A stretch of DNA of 64,000 nucleotides from Dioszegia crocea (Eukaryota > Basidiomycota > Tremellomycetes > Tremellales > Bulleribasidiaceae): NCBI GenBank assembly GCA_001600615.1, contig BCKK01000003.1, positions 366,893 to 430,892 of the forward strand. The letters run 5' to 3'. The notes below the pieces were generated by a model, which saw only the letters and a program-made list of their open reading frames with translations, did not search any database and was not told the origin of the DNA. Position numbers and translations under genes: made by a program. Below, in pieces: positions 44,587-57,000 of the stretch (position 1 is the stretch's first letter; every line of letters begins with the position of its first letter).

Positions 44587-47500
44587 ATGTCGACTACAAT
44601 GGCTCAACTTCCGGCGCCTACGACTCTAGGTCAACCGGTCGTATTCGAGAAAGATCACGCTTCGAATATGGGTCACTCGGCCCAGCCTGAAATGGGCTTG
44701 TCGGAGAAGCATAATCACACAGCGGACGCCATACTCCCGAATCACTCGACTGGTCCTATTGAAAGAGTCGACCTTTCTCTATCCGAGAAGGCCACATCGA
44801 CAAAGCCAGCCAAGGAGACTCAACCAACCACACCTCTCACTTCACAATCCCAATCACAGGCTCAACCCGCCTACCCCCAACCCCCATCCCATGAGTCCCA
44901 TCCCCAAGCCCAAGCCGGACCCTCGAAGAAACCCAACCACCACCTCCTGTCCACCCACCTACTAGCTCATCCAGACCACACGGCCAAACGGGCCATTCAT
45001 ACCCAATTCCCACTCCCGAACCCGCTTGTCCGGCTCTTCCGGCGCTTCAGGGTGAAGCATAGTGTCATTAAGGGAATGACGGCGAGCGAGTGGGAGCGAT
45101 TTGAGCAAATGGCGCCGGAGTTGATGGCAAAGGCCGGGTGGAAGCCTGAAGGGTCGCCTGCGGAGATGGAAGGTGTGGAAGTCAGCGAGCTGTTCTGGAA
45201 GGTCAGTTGGTGACGCAAGAAGTGATAACTTGAAGCTGATCGTTTAGATGTATCTATCCCTTCTACCCACTCTGGAAAGAGATCCCTTATCCGGCCTCGT
45301 ACCCCCAGATCTTCTCGGCAGCACTACCACTGTCCCCCTCACCATTATCTCCCTCATCCCCGATATCATGCAACATTACCACGACGTCATTATTCGCGCA
45401 AGAGAAGAGGTTTTCTTAGCTACGAATTATTGGCAGTAAGTCTACCGTCTGCAGGGATTCATCTGGATATATCCAAGCTAACGCACAGACCCTCAAATAG
45501 CGTGACGACCATTACTGGATCTCTCCTCGAACTATCCGCTCTCGTAGTGAAGGAGGGCCGAAAGAAGATTGTGGTGAAGATCATGTATGATCGAGGAAGC
45601 TTTGAGCAGATATGGAACAGTCACGCGCCCGTGGCTAAGGATCAATGGAAACCGCTGGATTTACCTGGTCCGGATGAGATCCCGGGATTAGAGTTGGAGG
45701 TTATTGTGAGTTTAGGTTAATCCACCCTTAAGGGAATACGAGCTGATGGAGTAGAACTTCCACAGAGTGTTATTAGGCACTTTCCACGCCAAGTTCCTCA
45801 TTGTTGATAGGAAAGTTGCTTTGATCAACAGTAACAATATCCAGGGTGAGCTAAATGGGACATTCACTTTGCCCATGGTACGCTAGCTTATATTAGATCG
45901 ACCAAACCTCGAACTCATGTCTCATCTAGAAGGACCGGTCGTTGACTCATTCTACGAAGTCGCTCTTCATTCATGGTACAACCGCCTCGCTCCTCCTTTA
46001 CCTTGCATGACTACACCCTACATCCCACCTCAAAACTCCTCAGGTCAAACGCAATACCTCTTCTCACACGATAATCCCTTTTTTGACGATATCGAAGAGC
46101 TCAAAGCTGCAAAAGCTGCGCGTTTACTCCTACGCCAACAAAACATGGATGACGAGAATGAAGCTGCGCGGATGAGGGAAGAAACGGCTCCGGGGGATAG
46201 ATTGAGAGATGCAGTGAAGAGGGTTGTGGATCATCAGAGGCAGAATTTGGCAGAGTGGAGGCCCGGAGAGAGGTTTGATGAGAGTGTGCAAAATGCAATG
46301 CAGGAGCTCAGGGATATGAAGGAGAGATTGACGGGTGGGGGTGTTGGGCAAGGAGGGAGGAGTCGGCCTGGGAGTAGAGGACCGAGTAGGCGTGGAAGTG
46401 CCAATGAGGGGATGTTTAGGTCGTTGTGTAAGCTACCGACATCTCTTCAAAAGTGAATGACCCGAGCTAACTTTCTCAGTGAAAGGGAATGATAAGATTT
46501 CGGAACCTTCACCGGCCACAGCAGCTACTACCACCACCACTACCGCGGTAGACCCATCCGAAGCTCCCTCTTCACCAACAATAGCTGAAACACCCATCAA
46601 AAAGGGACATTCTCAACCCGCAATCGACGACGAAGCCGAAATGGGTACCGGACACCGAACACCAATTGACGATATCGCTAAACGGCCTATACAGCCACAC
46701 GTCGCTTTTGCCCCTCTTACAACTGAAGATCAACCTCGATCTTCACTCTCTGCCGATGCTCGTCCAACACCTATCAATCTTGCTATTCCCGGAACGGTCT
46801 ACTCTGATCGTCTTGGATCTGGATCTGGGGATGCACTCTCACCGGCTCAAGGACCCGGAACGGCCGGATTACCTCCATCACCCGCTACGGCCCGATCGGA
46901 CTTGCCCGTGGGCCTTCATGCTCAACCAGGCGGTAGCGGTAGTGCGATTGTAGACGATGATGAGGCAAATGGGAGGGAAGGATCATTCATGACGGATAGT
47001 ATTGTTCCGGAGGGTATGGGCAGTAAGAGGTTATATAAAATGTCCAAGATGTTTAGTGAGCCTTTCTCTTGGGTTACGCTAGGAATGGGGATAGAAGGCT
47101 GATGAGTAGATGCGGCCGGCGTGCTTTCGGAAGCATGGGCAACGGTTGAAGATTCCGATGAACTCTTCAATTTCAAACCTCACGTAGTGCATAAACCTCA
47201 TGGGCTTGTACCTGTTGCCATGGCCTGTCGGAAACCACACGGATGTAAGTTTGGGATCATGTCATGGTGATTTCTGGTTTTTGGGTTGCCGGAGGGATTG
47301 ATGTGATTGAGCTTGGAAGGCTTCATCCTGGGATTTGGTGGGACATGTGGAGGGTTTGCAGAAGAGGGATGGGGATATAGACGTTGATAATTGTGAAGGA
47401 GGGCATAGCTGATCATACAGTCCCCGGCCATCACGACATTCGGAATCCTCAAAACGCAGCTTGGTTAGCTGGATTCAGATATGCCAAGAAGCGGGTATTC

Positions 47501-48627
47501 ATGTGAGTCTGCTTTGACCAACTACCTCTTTTTCCTCTCCCATTTCTCTATCACCAACCCATTCCCTCTTCTTCATTTTCCTCCATTTTTTTGAAAACCC
47601 CCCTCCCAGGCTATGATTAGAATCAGAAGTCGTGACTGGCCCTTATCCCATTCCACCTCCCAGTCCGATTCTTCGGAACCGCGGCGACAGCGGGGTAAAA
47701 TGGGAGGGTCAAAAGTGGATTACACACTTCATGCACCACCCTCTGAGCCTACTCCGTCTCTCTCTCCTCTCTTGGACTATCAAACACCTCACAACTGACA
47801 CTCTAGTCAAACTCCAACACTGAACGCCCGCCCAATCGTCCGCGCTATCAAACAAGCATGTCACCGCGGTGTATCCGTCGAGCTCCTACTCGATTTAGGC
47901 TTTAACGATAAGGGTGAATCTATCCCATTCCAAGGTGGTACCAACGAAGAAGTTGTTGTTCGGCTATACAAGGCTTTGAGAAAAAGTGGGAAAGAGGGCT
48001 TTTTGAAGGTTTATTGGTATACCGGTAAAGACCAAGTTCGACCGCTTAATGCTGTCAAGAAACAACGAAATTGTCATATTAAATTTGCGGCATATGATGA
48101 TGAGGTGCTCATTATCGGGAATGGGAATCAGGATAGTCAAAGTTGGTTCCATAGTCAGGAAGTAAACATTATGGTGGATTCAAAAGTGAGTTCTTCATTT
48201 CTGGATAGGATTTTGGTTAGAAAAGGGGTTTGGAGGCAGGCTGGGGATTTCACCATACTCCTTCTGTTTTCCTCTTGTTTCCACTTCCCCCTCCACAACA
48301 TCCCCTTCCCTACTCTCTGTCCTTCCTCATCATCTGCTTCCACCCTTGATCACTCCGACTGCTTCCCAGTCATATTTCTTTCTTCCTACCAATCACTCTT
48401 CCCTTCTGACATACCAACTCGTGACTATCGCTAACGCCCACAGCAACTCATATCGGAAATGATGGAAACCCTCCTAACCAACCAAAACACAATCCAATAC
48501 GGTCTTGTCGATACAGATGGGATATGGCGTGATAAGGAAGGGAAAACGCTCAAGGATTACGGAGCGACGGAGGGTGGGAGATTCAAGGGCTTGAGCGGGT
48601 TTATCGCTTTTGCAAAGACGATCTAGA
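44587..48627 (+). CDS. Phospholipase D-like protein with two HKD motifs
   Basis: Ten exons encode 998 residues (exon sum 2997 nt). The N-terminal about 150 residues are low-complexity Gln/Pro/Ser. PLRRF-type basic sequence (NPLVRLFRRFRVKHS) precedes the first catalytic half, with ATNYWQ and the HKD motif HAKFLIVDRKVALINSNN. A long Ser/Thr/Pro-rich insert (about residues 420-700, including a Thr repeat) separates the halves. The second half has AWLAGFRYAKKRVFI and HIKFAAYDDEVLIIGNGN, matching HxKx4Dx6GxxN. The usual GG before the first motif's Asn pair is replaced by NS. Likely substrate is a phospholipid, but PLD superfamily members include other transferases and nucleases. Its last exon and 3' flank have a degenerate copy 2.3 kb downstream. 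Confidence 0.85.
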
Positions 48628-49147
48628 TGGCTCTGCATTGGGAAGGGGGCCGTGGGGTAATTGTGGGTCGTAGGACGAAGGAGGTGATGTTTGGGCTTTA
48701 TCCTCATATACCCCATATATAATGTTACAGCTTTTCACATGACCCACTCAGGGGCTAGGATTTTGCTTCGCACCTAGGTGCTTCGACTCCCACGGGCTCG
48801 GCATCAACCCTTGCATCGGACCTCAGACCTTGAGGTCAAGTCTCGTCCCCACGTTCAAACCTGTAGGGATTGGTAATGCATCGTGCTGCAGAAATGGCAC
48901 AGGATGATAATTGGCCAAAGCGGAGGATACACCTGATTGTTACTATTTGTTTGCAAGCACTCTTGTAAATCCATCTGAGCCGTTAACTACAGCCCCAACT
49001 GGTCTTGCGCCCCACGTACAACCCACCCAAAATGCGTCCCCCTTTGGCCATACAATTCCATCCCTCTTCCCCCCATGTACGACTGTTCACACCCTGCCAA
49101 AGCCCAATCTACCTCGCCCTGCGCCTCATACCCCCCCCCCGCAGTAC

Positions 49148-50044
49148 CTAAGCACGAGGATTATAATCGTATTGCTGATAGACCATTGGCTGTTGCATGA
49201 TCTCGACCTTGGTCGGTTTGTACTCGTATTCACGAGGTTTCCATGTACCGAAGATCTCGCATGAATTGTCAACCGAGGAAGCATCTTTGGTGAGAGTGAA
49301 AGCGGAACCAGCGTTGGGGACATATCCTTCGCAATCGTAGGTCACTGTCTCGTCATTTGGGGCGATGACGAAGACGGGCGGAGTAGACAGCAGGTCAAGA
49401 AAGTACAGCATGCTGGCGCAGTCTGCTGGCTCGAGGCTTCCCCACTTGACACTGTCGAGCCGTTTGACACCTTGGTCCGACAAGGATTTCAACAGCTCTT
49501 TGCTCAGCTCCGCGTCCGCTCTCCGCTGTGCGGCCTCTGTTTGCCGAAGCCCTTTGATCCTTCTTGCTGTTTCGCGCTTCTGAGCCCTGTCGGTGGACCT
49601 TGACGAGTACGGCGACAGATGTTTCTTTGGCTTGCGACGAGGCGGTTTGAGATCGGTTCCGGAGCCCTGTTGATAATCAGCGCCAGCTATCAACAAGACA
49701 TCGTTCTATCGCAATCCTTATTCGCAGCCACTCACCAGGGAAGAAACGGTGTCGATAAGGCTGTGAGAGTCCTGGGATATGTCGAATGGTGTCGGCGATG
49801 TCGCGGCGTAGTTCTGAATCTGACCGGCGTGATCCATCTCCGCAACCGTGTCCCCATCAATTCCTCCGCCTTCATAACAAATCTCGCTGTGTTCGTAGTC
49901 GGGGAATGTAGGGTCGGATAGAAGCTCTTCGGTCAGTCCTGTGGGATCGTAGAAATTGCGTTCCGAAGTGTATATTTCAGGAACACCCGCATCGGTGTTC
50001 CGGGCATCGATGTCCATAGACGGGGTTGATCTCGAATATGACAT
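49148..50044 (-). CDS. Basic-region protein, bZIP-like paralogue of the gene at the right edge
   Basis: Two exons (69-nt intron) encode 275 residues. An acidic N-terminus (MSYSRSTPSMDIDARN) leads to a Lys/Arg-rich helix, PPRRKPKKHL and then DRAQKRETARRIKGLRQTEA, followed by QRRADAELSKELLKSL, which reads like a basic region with a short coiled coil. A globular part, MLYFLDLLSTPPVFVIAPND to SCEIFGTWKP, resembles VIDVMFSTTLGTEVLVIPD to IAIFGDW of the protein cut at 64 kb. The end is rich in Tyr/Gln (VYQQYDYNPRA). A transcription-factor role is plausible but unproven. A run of ten C (49131-49140) sits directly past its stop. Confidence 0.6.
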
Positions 50045-50781
50045 GCTGATTTGATTGCTGATCCAGCAACCCAGACAGGCAAGAAGAGGATCTGTGGTAC
50101 TTTAGAACCTCAGCTTGGTCGTGTCTTGGAGCTCTTGTGTGAGTCTGGAGGGTGAGGTCGTGAGGCTAGCGCTTGGGACCACCGGATTGAGTGTGATGTG
50201 GAAAAAAGGGGAGACAAGGTATAGCCGATGACTCGATCTACGGGTGATCAAAAATCATGTCTATGTGCGCTGACATGAATGGATATACCATCGGCAACAA
50301 GCAGGAGTTAAAGGGGTCGAGGCTTTACTTGTAAGAGCTGAACGATCCATTGGCATTCCTCGCACAAGGTCTGAAACATTTGTCAAGGACACCTTTCCAC
50401 TCCCCTTTGTTCGTCCTAGCTGTCGCTCCCAAAAGCTCAAATGTCGCCTACGCCAGCCTGTATACTCGCCGCAAGTATCACATCTCCAAAACAGCCACAT
50501 TGTGCACCGTGGCCGGCGACGGCAAGGCAAGTTTGATGTTGAGATCAACAGCACTCCAAGTGGTCACGTGCCGATCTGAAACCGCATGATCTGGCCAGCT
50601 TCGTCCAGCTGTCGACTGGAAGAGTAGAAGCTCAATCAGACACGAATCCTGCATTGACGAAGATGAGATTCATAGTGTATACATACAACTCTCCTTGTCT
50701 TATTACACAAATGCTGAATAGTTCCCAGACGCAAGACTAGTATAGCAATGTCACCATCAACTATATATTCGAACCAGTCGA

Positions 50782-50810
50782 CACCGCGCCAGCACTCGCC
50801 GAGCTACACA
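50782..50810. repeat. 29-bp piece shared with 53052-53080
   Basis: The two stretches match at 28 of 29 positions, both containing CCAGCACTCGCCGAGCTACA, and both can be read TAPALAELH. Similarity fades quickly on either side. At 53.05 kb it lies just past the 3' end of the minus-strand Pro-rich gene. With the PLD fragment 70 bp away it marks this area as a mosaic. Confidence 0.65.
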
Positions 50811-50879
50811 ACTCCCCATCGCGCCATCGCTGTACATACAGCTCCATTCCATAACCATCCCGTCTCATCTTCAATACCA

Positions 50880-51092
50880 GGAAAAAGATGGCAGAACGCT
50901 CAAGACTTACGGTGCAACGGAGGGTGGGAGGATTAAGGGCTTGAGTGGGTTTATCGCTTTTGCAAAGACCATCTAGGTGTATGCTGGCTTGGAATAGTGA
51001 GGTGGGCGTGGGATGATTGTAGGCTGGAAGATTAAGAGCAAATCCTTGTATACCCCCTGTATAATTTTACAGCTTTTCACATGACACAATCA
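50880..51092 (+). pseudogene. Degenerate copy of the last exon and 3' flank of the PLD-like gene
   Basis: Aligns with 48530-48752. In the PLD frame it reads KDGRTLKTYGATEGGRIKGL and then SGFIAFAKTI with stop at 50974-50976, against KEGKTLKDYGATEGGRFKGL in the real gene. Similarity continues through the 3' flank to the shared ACAGCTTTTCACATGAC. Most coding differences are conservative, so it derives from a once-functional gene copy. The rest of that copy is absent. Confidence 0.85.
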
Positions 51093-51576
51093 GCTCGAGT
51101 CTAGACATTGATCTTCATGTAAAAGCTCTTCGTGCAGACCTCCTCGAGCAGAGGGGAAAGGAGGTTTATGACAAGGAGATTGTTGACGTGGAGTAAACGA
51201 TGAGTAAGACTTCAATGCCAGCTCAATATGTAGCCCACTACGAAAGCCGGCTCGAGAAGTGTGTACGTGTTATAGACCTGGTAACATGTTCTGTGTTCCC
51301 CCTCATGTTTGTACAATCGTCATCGACGTAACACGTCGACGGGCTGTCATAACGCTGAATACACAGAAGCCTAACACTTGACGCATTCACACCAGGGACG
51401 ATTTCACAATAATTTTAGTCCCCCGCCCTCGCCAAATGGCCTCTCATCCAGCCCCGATTCTGACGACCTTAGTTGTGAGGAGTTTTATTACACATGAACC
51501 TCTGTACATCGAGGTCAGCTACGTTTCATACAGGTCTAAGCGTGGTGGAAGCCTAAATTTTGACCAGTGACTCACT

Positions 51577-52735
51577 TCAAATACCATCATTCGACCAGCC
51601 GCAACCCTCACATACCGGAGCTTCATCCATTTCACTGTATGCCCAGGTGTCCTTTGCATATCGTGAGGCTGGAATCTTTGCCTTTTCATACGTGCACTCC
51701 AAGATGATTCCCATTGACTCTTGGAATTCTTCCTTCTTTCCCGGCTGATTGCACAGAGCTTGGGGGAGGTAGATTTCGACGGATATAACAGGGTTTTCGA
51801 CCTTGTTCTCAGCGTAGATCAAGTAGTGTTCACGCTGTCGAATATAGTGTAGAGCCGTCTCCATCAAAATTGCTTGACCGAGGTTACACCTTTCGAGTTC
51901 TGATGCCTCGGCCTCGAAGTACCAGCGGGATAAACCTCCGAGGATGATAGGGATCATCAAGAGGAATGGGCCGGGGTGGAGATGAGCGCGGTGCTGCTGA
52001 GGTTTGGTAGACGTTTGGGAAGGGGGAAGGACATAGAAGGAAAGGGGACCGATGAAAGTATGTTGACAAAAGTAGTCCGGTTCATGTTTGGTGATGAGCT
52101 TCGAGACTGCGTATGCGCCAGCAGTCGCACGGCTTTTGATATCATCTGCAGGGGACGTTGTCCCCATGACCGACATGTAGATTGGGATTTGGGGTCCCAG
52201 GTATGCGCCCGTCGATACGGAGAGGAGATCAAGTTTCGGCAGGCTGGTCAACAGCTCGGCGCCCGCCTTAATCTCGTCGGATTCCGCACCGCACAACTCA
52301 TCCAATACCGCATCGGGAAAGGGGTTGACGCGGTATGGGATGACATGGTAGCCTGGGGCATGGATCGCTGGGTGGGAGGGAGCCGCCGATTTATCAGAGT
52401 ACTCCAAGAAGAGTCTCCTTGTGTATCCGAAGAGCTCCGCTTTGGATTTAACGCCGTCTGATGCGGCGAGTTGATTGATGTTGTAGACGAGGGAAGAGAT
52501 GTTGTCTGTGATGATGTTGGCATAGAGGACAGGTGCTGCGTAGTTGTAGAACATCTACAGCATAAGCCAAGGACAAAAGGACTGATGAGAATTCGGGACA
52601 TACCTTGTTCACCCTCATTGCCACTGCCAAGTCTCCTTGACGGATCTCTCGACGCTTGCAGCCCTTTCGGGGAGTAGGGAAGCGTAGATGCGATATGACG
52701 ACCATCCAGATCTCTGGGTGCAGGATTGGGGTCAT
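51577..52735 (-). CDS. F-box-like family 2 protein with C-terminal C-x2-CGW, copy C
   Basis: Two exons (49-nt intron) encode 369 residues. The N-terminus LHPEIWMVVISHLRFPTP and LAVAMRVNK, then the intron and MFYNYAAPVLYANIITDNI, align position for position with copy A (PEIWPLVLIHLR, CIRVSK, intron, YWYSICERLLYEHLTTDFF). The end DEAPVCEGCGWSNDGI matches IPMCEACGSG of copy A. The middle is diverged. Four bases past the stop a GTGAGT donor suggests a 3'-UTR intron, as in some family 1 copies. Function is unknown. The upstream ATG cluster leaves 52735 as the best start because the PEIW block follows directly. Confidence 0.75.
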
Positions 52736-53134
52736 CTTTGATAGGGCAGGGTGTTTAGGTGAAGAGCGAAGTACAAAGGTGAAAGGGGTCACCGGTCAGA
52801 GTCGAAGATGCTTCAACGTTGTCAACCTTGAGTCTTGAGTCAACTGCTGGGTTCCGGGTACGTACCTCTCGCAGCCACTCGTAGATTGAAAGCTCGATCC
52901 AAACCAACAGTGTAAGGTGACTGACGAGGACGACGATCACGATGTACACATACAACGCTGCATCCTTCGCTCGCACAAGCAATCATCACTTCCCTAACTT
53001 CCCTAAACACAAGAATTCGATAATCCGTCCACCGTCACCCATGCGGTACAGCACCGCACCAGCACTCGCCGAGCTACACATTCCCCCACCATCTCAACCA
53101 TATTACAACCCAGCTCCGCCCTTCTTATTCACCT

Positions 53135-53867
53135 TCAGTATCCCATCCCAGCACCGAACCCCTCGATAGATTTCCTTCTCACGATACCCCTCAAGACCTC
53201 TTTTTCATCCTCCACATGCCTCGCAATCAGCCCATCCAACACCGCCTGTTCCTCCGCATCCTCCTGCACACTTTCCCCTTCCGCATCCACATCCACACCC
53301 TCCACATTCCCTACCACTTCCTCCCCGCTCCTAGCCTCCCCAGACTCGGCCCCGATCTCCCGCCTCCACCTCAGAACCTTCTTCACCCTTTCGTCTTTAC
53401 CCTGCACCCGAGCCTGATTGCCCGGCATCGTCGACAAACGGCTCAAGAGTGGCTGAGGCAAATACTCCCCATCCTGATCTCCTCCATCCGACAAAAGGGT
53501 AGGTGACGAAGTGAATCTAGCGCTGGGTGATGGGGGTGTTGAAGGACGATAGATCGGATGAATGGTAGATGATGGAACGTCCGGGAAGTGAGAGAGGTTC
53601 ATGAATGGTGGTGAGCTCGATAACGTGTCGAGGGTGGGAGAAGTGATGAGTGGTGGCCGAGGATGAGAGAAGTTGATTATTGGCGGTGGAGCCTGTGTTG
53701 GAGGTTGGGGTGATTGGGATTTGGGAGGCGTGAAGTGGGATATATGGATTGGAGGGGGTTGGTTGATCCGCGAGCCTTGGGCGGGAAGACATGAAGTTGT
53801 TGAATACCTAAGAGTGGTCAGCTATGAGTTCATCCCATCAGATGAGCCTCGCAGCTTACATGCTCAT
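53135..53867 (-). CDS. Pro/Ser-rich protein with acidic-basic C-terminus, unrecognised
   Basis: Two exons (52-nt intron) give 226 residues; an additional upstream exon is possible. The N-terminal two thirds are low-complexity and Pro-rich (INQPPPIHISHFTPPKSQ, SPQPPTQAPPP, INFSHPRPP). The last 80 residues are charged: DERVKKVLRWRREIG, an acidic stretch (SGEEVVGNVEGVDVDAEGES), and ARHVEDEKEVLRGIVRRK, probably helical. The frame is consistent across the intron and the total is divisible by three. I recognise no family. Confidence 0.5.
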
Positions 53868-54093
53868 GTTGCTTTCTTCTTTACCAATCTCCTTGAGAGG
53901 TCTTGAAGGCGCTTCGGCAGATTTGGGACTGAGTCTACGTGGGAATCTGAGCGATCAGCTTGGAGTTCTTCGCCACTTTCCGATCAGACGATGTCCCGGG
54001 AACAAAAGAGACAAGAAGATCGACAAGACGATGAGGGGAGGGAAGAGCAAGTTCCATGACAACAGGGAAAGTACAGCCCAAAGCAAACCAAAC

Positions 54094-57000
54094 TCACGAT
54101 CCACCCAAACTATCAGGCGACATGACCGAAGTCACTGTAGTCCCACTCGCACTACTTCGCATCCCAAATGTCCTCCCTATACTCCTAGACCAACTTGTCG
54201 ATCGATCCGTAGACGTATTAGGCTCTGAACCTCTTCGGCCCATCTCATAATCACAAAGACCATGCTCAATACTTGCCGAAACCACCTGAGTAAGAATAGA
54301 CTCTCTCCATTCTTTACTCCCTGCCCTCTCCGATACCTTCCCCGTCCGTCCTCCCCTACCGGACCCCAGCTCTGTCATCGCCGGCGCAACCTCAGTCCCC
54401 TTCTTTAGTTCAACATGCGCCAAGCTCCTTTCCCTCGCTTCCACCCTCTGCTGCTCCAGCTCTCGGGTCGCTTCGAGCGGACTTGATATCCTTGCCTTCA
54501 ATGCCGAGTCGGCCAGTCTGACCGAATCCGATACGGTGGTATGGTGGGCACGCTCGAATGTCCTCGAGAGAGATTTAGACAAACTTCGGATCGAACCCCG
54601 GAATGAGCTGGAGGCAGCTAAGAATGGAGAGGGGGAACGAAGAGTGGCTAGAGGAGTGGTAGTGCCCGAATTAACGGAAGAGGCGAGACGGTAGGAATCG
54701 CCATATGACACCTGATCCTGTCGGGGGACGGTAGGTATGGCGGATAGGGGTCCGGTTGGGATGATGGCTATCTCCGGAATCGGGGCGGATGGAGGGGCAG
54801 TGGAAGGGGCAGGTGTGAGGGCATTACGCTTTCGAGGAGGAGTAGGAAGTGGATCAACTGCTCCGTCTGGCGAACACAGAGAGTAGATCGTCGGGGGTCT
54901 CCAGCGCGATGCAGATATATCGGCGTGGGAAAGGCCGGGGCGTGTGGTAGGGCCGGTAGTGGTGGACACGCCAAGTATGGGCGAAGGTGAATTTTGGATT
55001 TGACGAATTTCGAGAGGAACAGGTGATCTGACACGGGTAGCGAATGAAAACGAGCGAGATAGTCTCTTTTCTTTAATTTCAGCTGAAGTGGGTTCGGAAG
55101 TGTGTCGATTCATTGGAGGTTGGATGGGCTGTTTGGTACGCCATGAAAAGCTTCGCGAAACTTTACCTGCAAGTCCTATGTCCGATGTGAAGGATTTGGA
55201 ATATCGTAAGTTTGGTTTACGGGATGAGACGGTATAGCGCGTAGTATAATCTCCGCCTTCTCCACCGTTCGATGCGGGGGTTGGAGGGGAGATGCCTGGA
55301 TTAAGGGAGAGCGAAGGGGAAGATGAGGATGTAGGGTGAAGGGGCGAATGGATAATTGCTGGAGATCCTAATATTCCGCCTCCGCTGGCATCTGGAACCT
55401 GATGCACCAGGTCGAAATTCGGTGTCTGGGGAATAGGGCTTGGGAAGTTTGGTGAAGTCATTTGACTCGACGAGTGGAGGTAAGGCGTTGAGGTATTGGA
55501 TAATGCGGGTGTGGGTCGGGCAGTATGATCCCGCTCCGAATATCCTTCGATGGTAGAGTATGAGCCTGACCGGGACTCATATCTTGTCCCAAGGGAAGAA
55601 GTCGAGCCTAGACCCAGTCCAGTCCTCGAATCGTTCCCGCATCCCAATTCCGATCTTGGGTCAGAACGACCTATGATCCGTCCCCTTTCCGTTAAATCAA
55701 CCGCCTCATCCATTAGGCTCTCCGGTAGACTCATTGGAGACCCATAAGGCGATGATCCTGAAGATCCTCCATACCCACCACCCGCACCACCCGGATATCC
55801 CATACCCCGTCCTTTACTTCCTTGGCCAGTCGACATAGAAGTCGAACTTGCCAATAATGAAATATCCGACCCGCCCAATTCGATCCGTCTACGTAATGGT
55901 GATCGTTGACCTATTTCATTAATCTTCACATCGAGCCCAAGGGCGGAGTGGGAGTATGAAGAAGGGATGATTTTCGCTAGACCGTATCGGTCGCCCATGT
56001 CTACTGAGGGATCACCTAGGCCTATGCCGAGATTGTACGATGGTGGATAGGCAGAATAAAGGATAGGCATAGGGATGGTTGTGTCGAATGGGGAGCCGCA
56101 CGTATTGAATTGCCGTTCACCCTTTGCTGATACGCTCTGACTTCGTCGCCGAAGTGATTTAGTCTCGGTTGATAGTTTTAGAGAGAGGGAACGGCGAACT
56201 CGGCCAGTCAGGGATAGACGCCTCTCGACTGATTGGGTACCGTCGGGCGTTGGAGCTTCAGGAATGATGCTCATTCGTTCTCGCTCGCGATCCCTCGTAC
56301 CGGAAGCGTGGAGACGACGTTCGGCATCCAGACGAGCGACAAGCTTTCCAGCGTCGATAGGTCCGCACCCCACTTTGGTCGTTCCGCGACTCATGGGCAC
56401 ACCGCCTGGGAATGCGAAGGGCGGTGTGGCAGCTTCCATACGTGTGTAAGAGGTAGATGAGGAGATGACATCGCCGACTTCTATACCGAGCGGACGGCCA
56501 AAGTTGGGAGAAGGTAATTGTGGCGATGGAGGTGATTGGAGGGCGGGCGAAGGGGCAGGTGATTCTGAGGGGATGGAAGGCGCGGGTCGGGGTGAAGAGA
56601 GGGATAAGGAGCGGCGCCGGTTGGGGTGGGTTGATTTGGGGGAGAGCAAGATAGGAGTGGAAATGTCGGATTTGTTCAATGGAGGTGAGGTGGATTTGGG
56701 GTCGAAAGTTGTATTCACCTGAACATCAGCTTTATCCCATATCTCACATAAACCCAATACTGACTTTCAATCCTAGACTCTTATTCTTCTTCTCCTCACC
56801 TATGCCCGCAAGAGTGACAGGTTGGATATTCTCCTTATCGACCCTTCCGACCCTACCCCTCGACCCAATATCCGCCAAACTCGGCTGACGGCGTAACGTC
56901 CTCATACTTTCCGCGTCAAACGTCTTGCTCGCCCGTATACCCACCACAGGCTCACTAGCCAAACGGCTCATACGGCCGAGTCGGTACTTATCGTCCCGCG

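Larger units (their letters stand above)
50045..51576. other. 1.5-kb scrap zone with duplicated gene fragments
   Basis: No intact gene is supported. It holds a degenerate copy of the end of the PLD-like gene and a 29-bp piece shared with 53.05 kb, both listed separately. A minus-strand frame at 50261-50554 has cysteine pairs (CDTC, and CEEC in another frame) but no sensible splice joins them. Confidence 0.6.

Noticed and set aside
48740..48815. tRNA-like stretch with a TTCGACTCC T-loop look-alike
   Set aside because: The flanking bases do not form the T stem (GGTG against CCAC does not pair), and no acceptor or D arm can be drawn.
50261..50554. Minus-strand frame with CDTC and, in another frame, CEEC (possible zinc finger)
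   Set aside because: Joining the pairs needs a 22-nt intron, shorter than any other here, and no start or downstream coding sequence is convincing.
53517..53792. Minus-strand frame beginning MSSRPRLADQ
   Set aside because: Another frame across the same bases joins the upstream exon by a normal intron and continues into the charged C-terminus, so this is a shadow.
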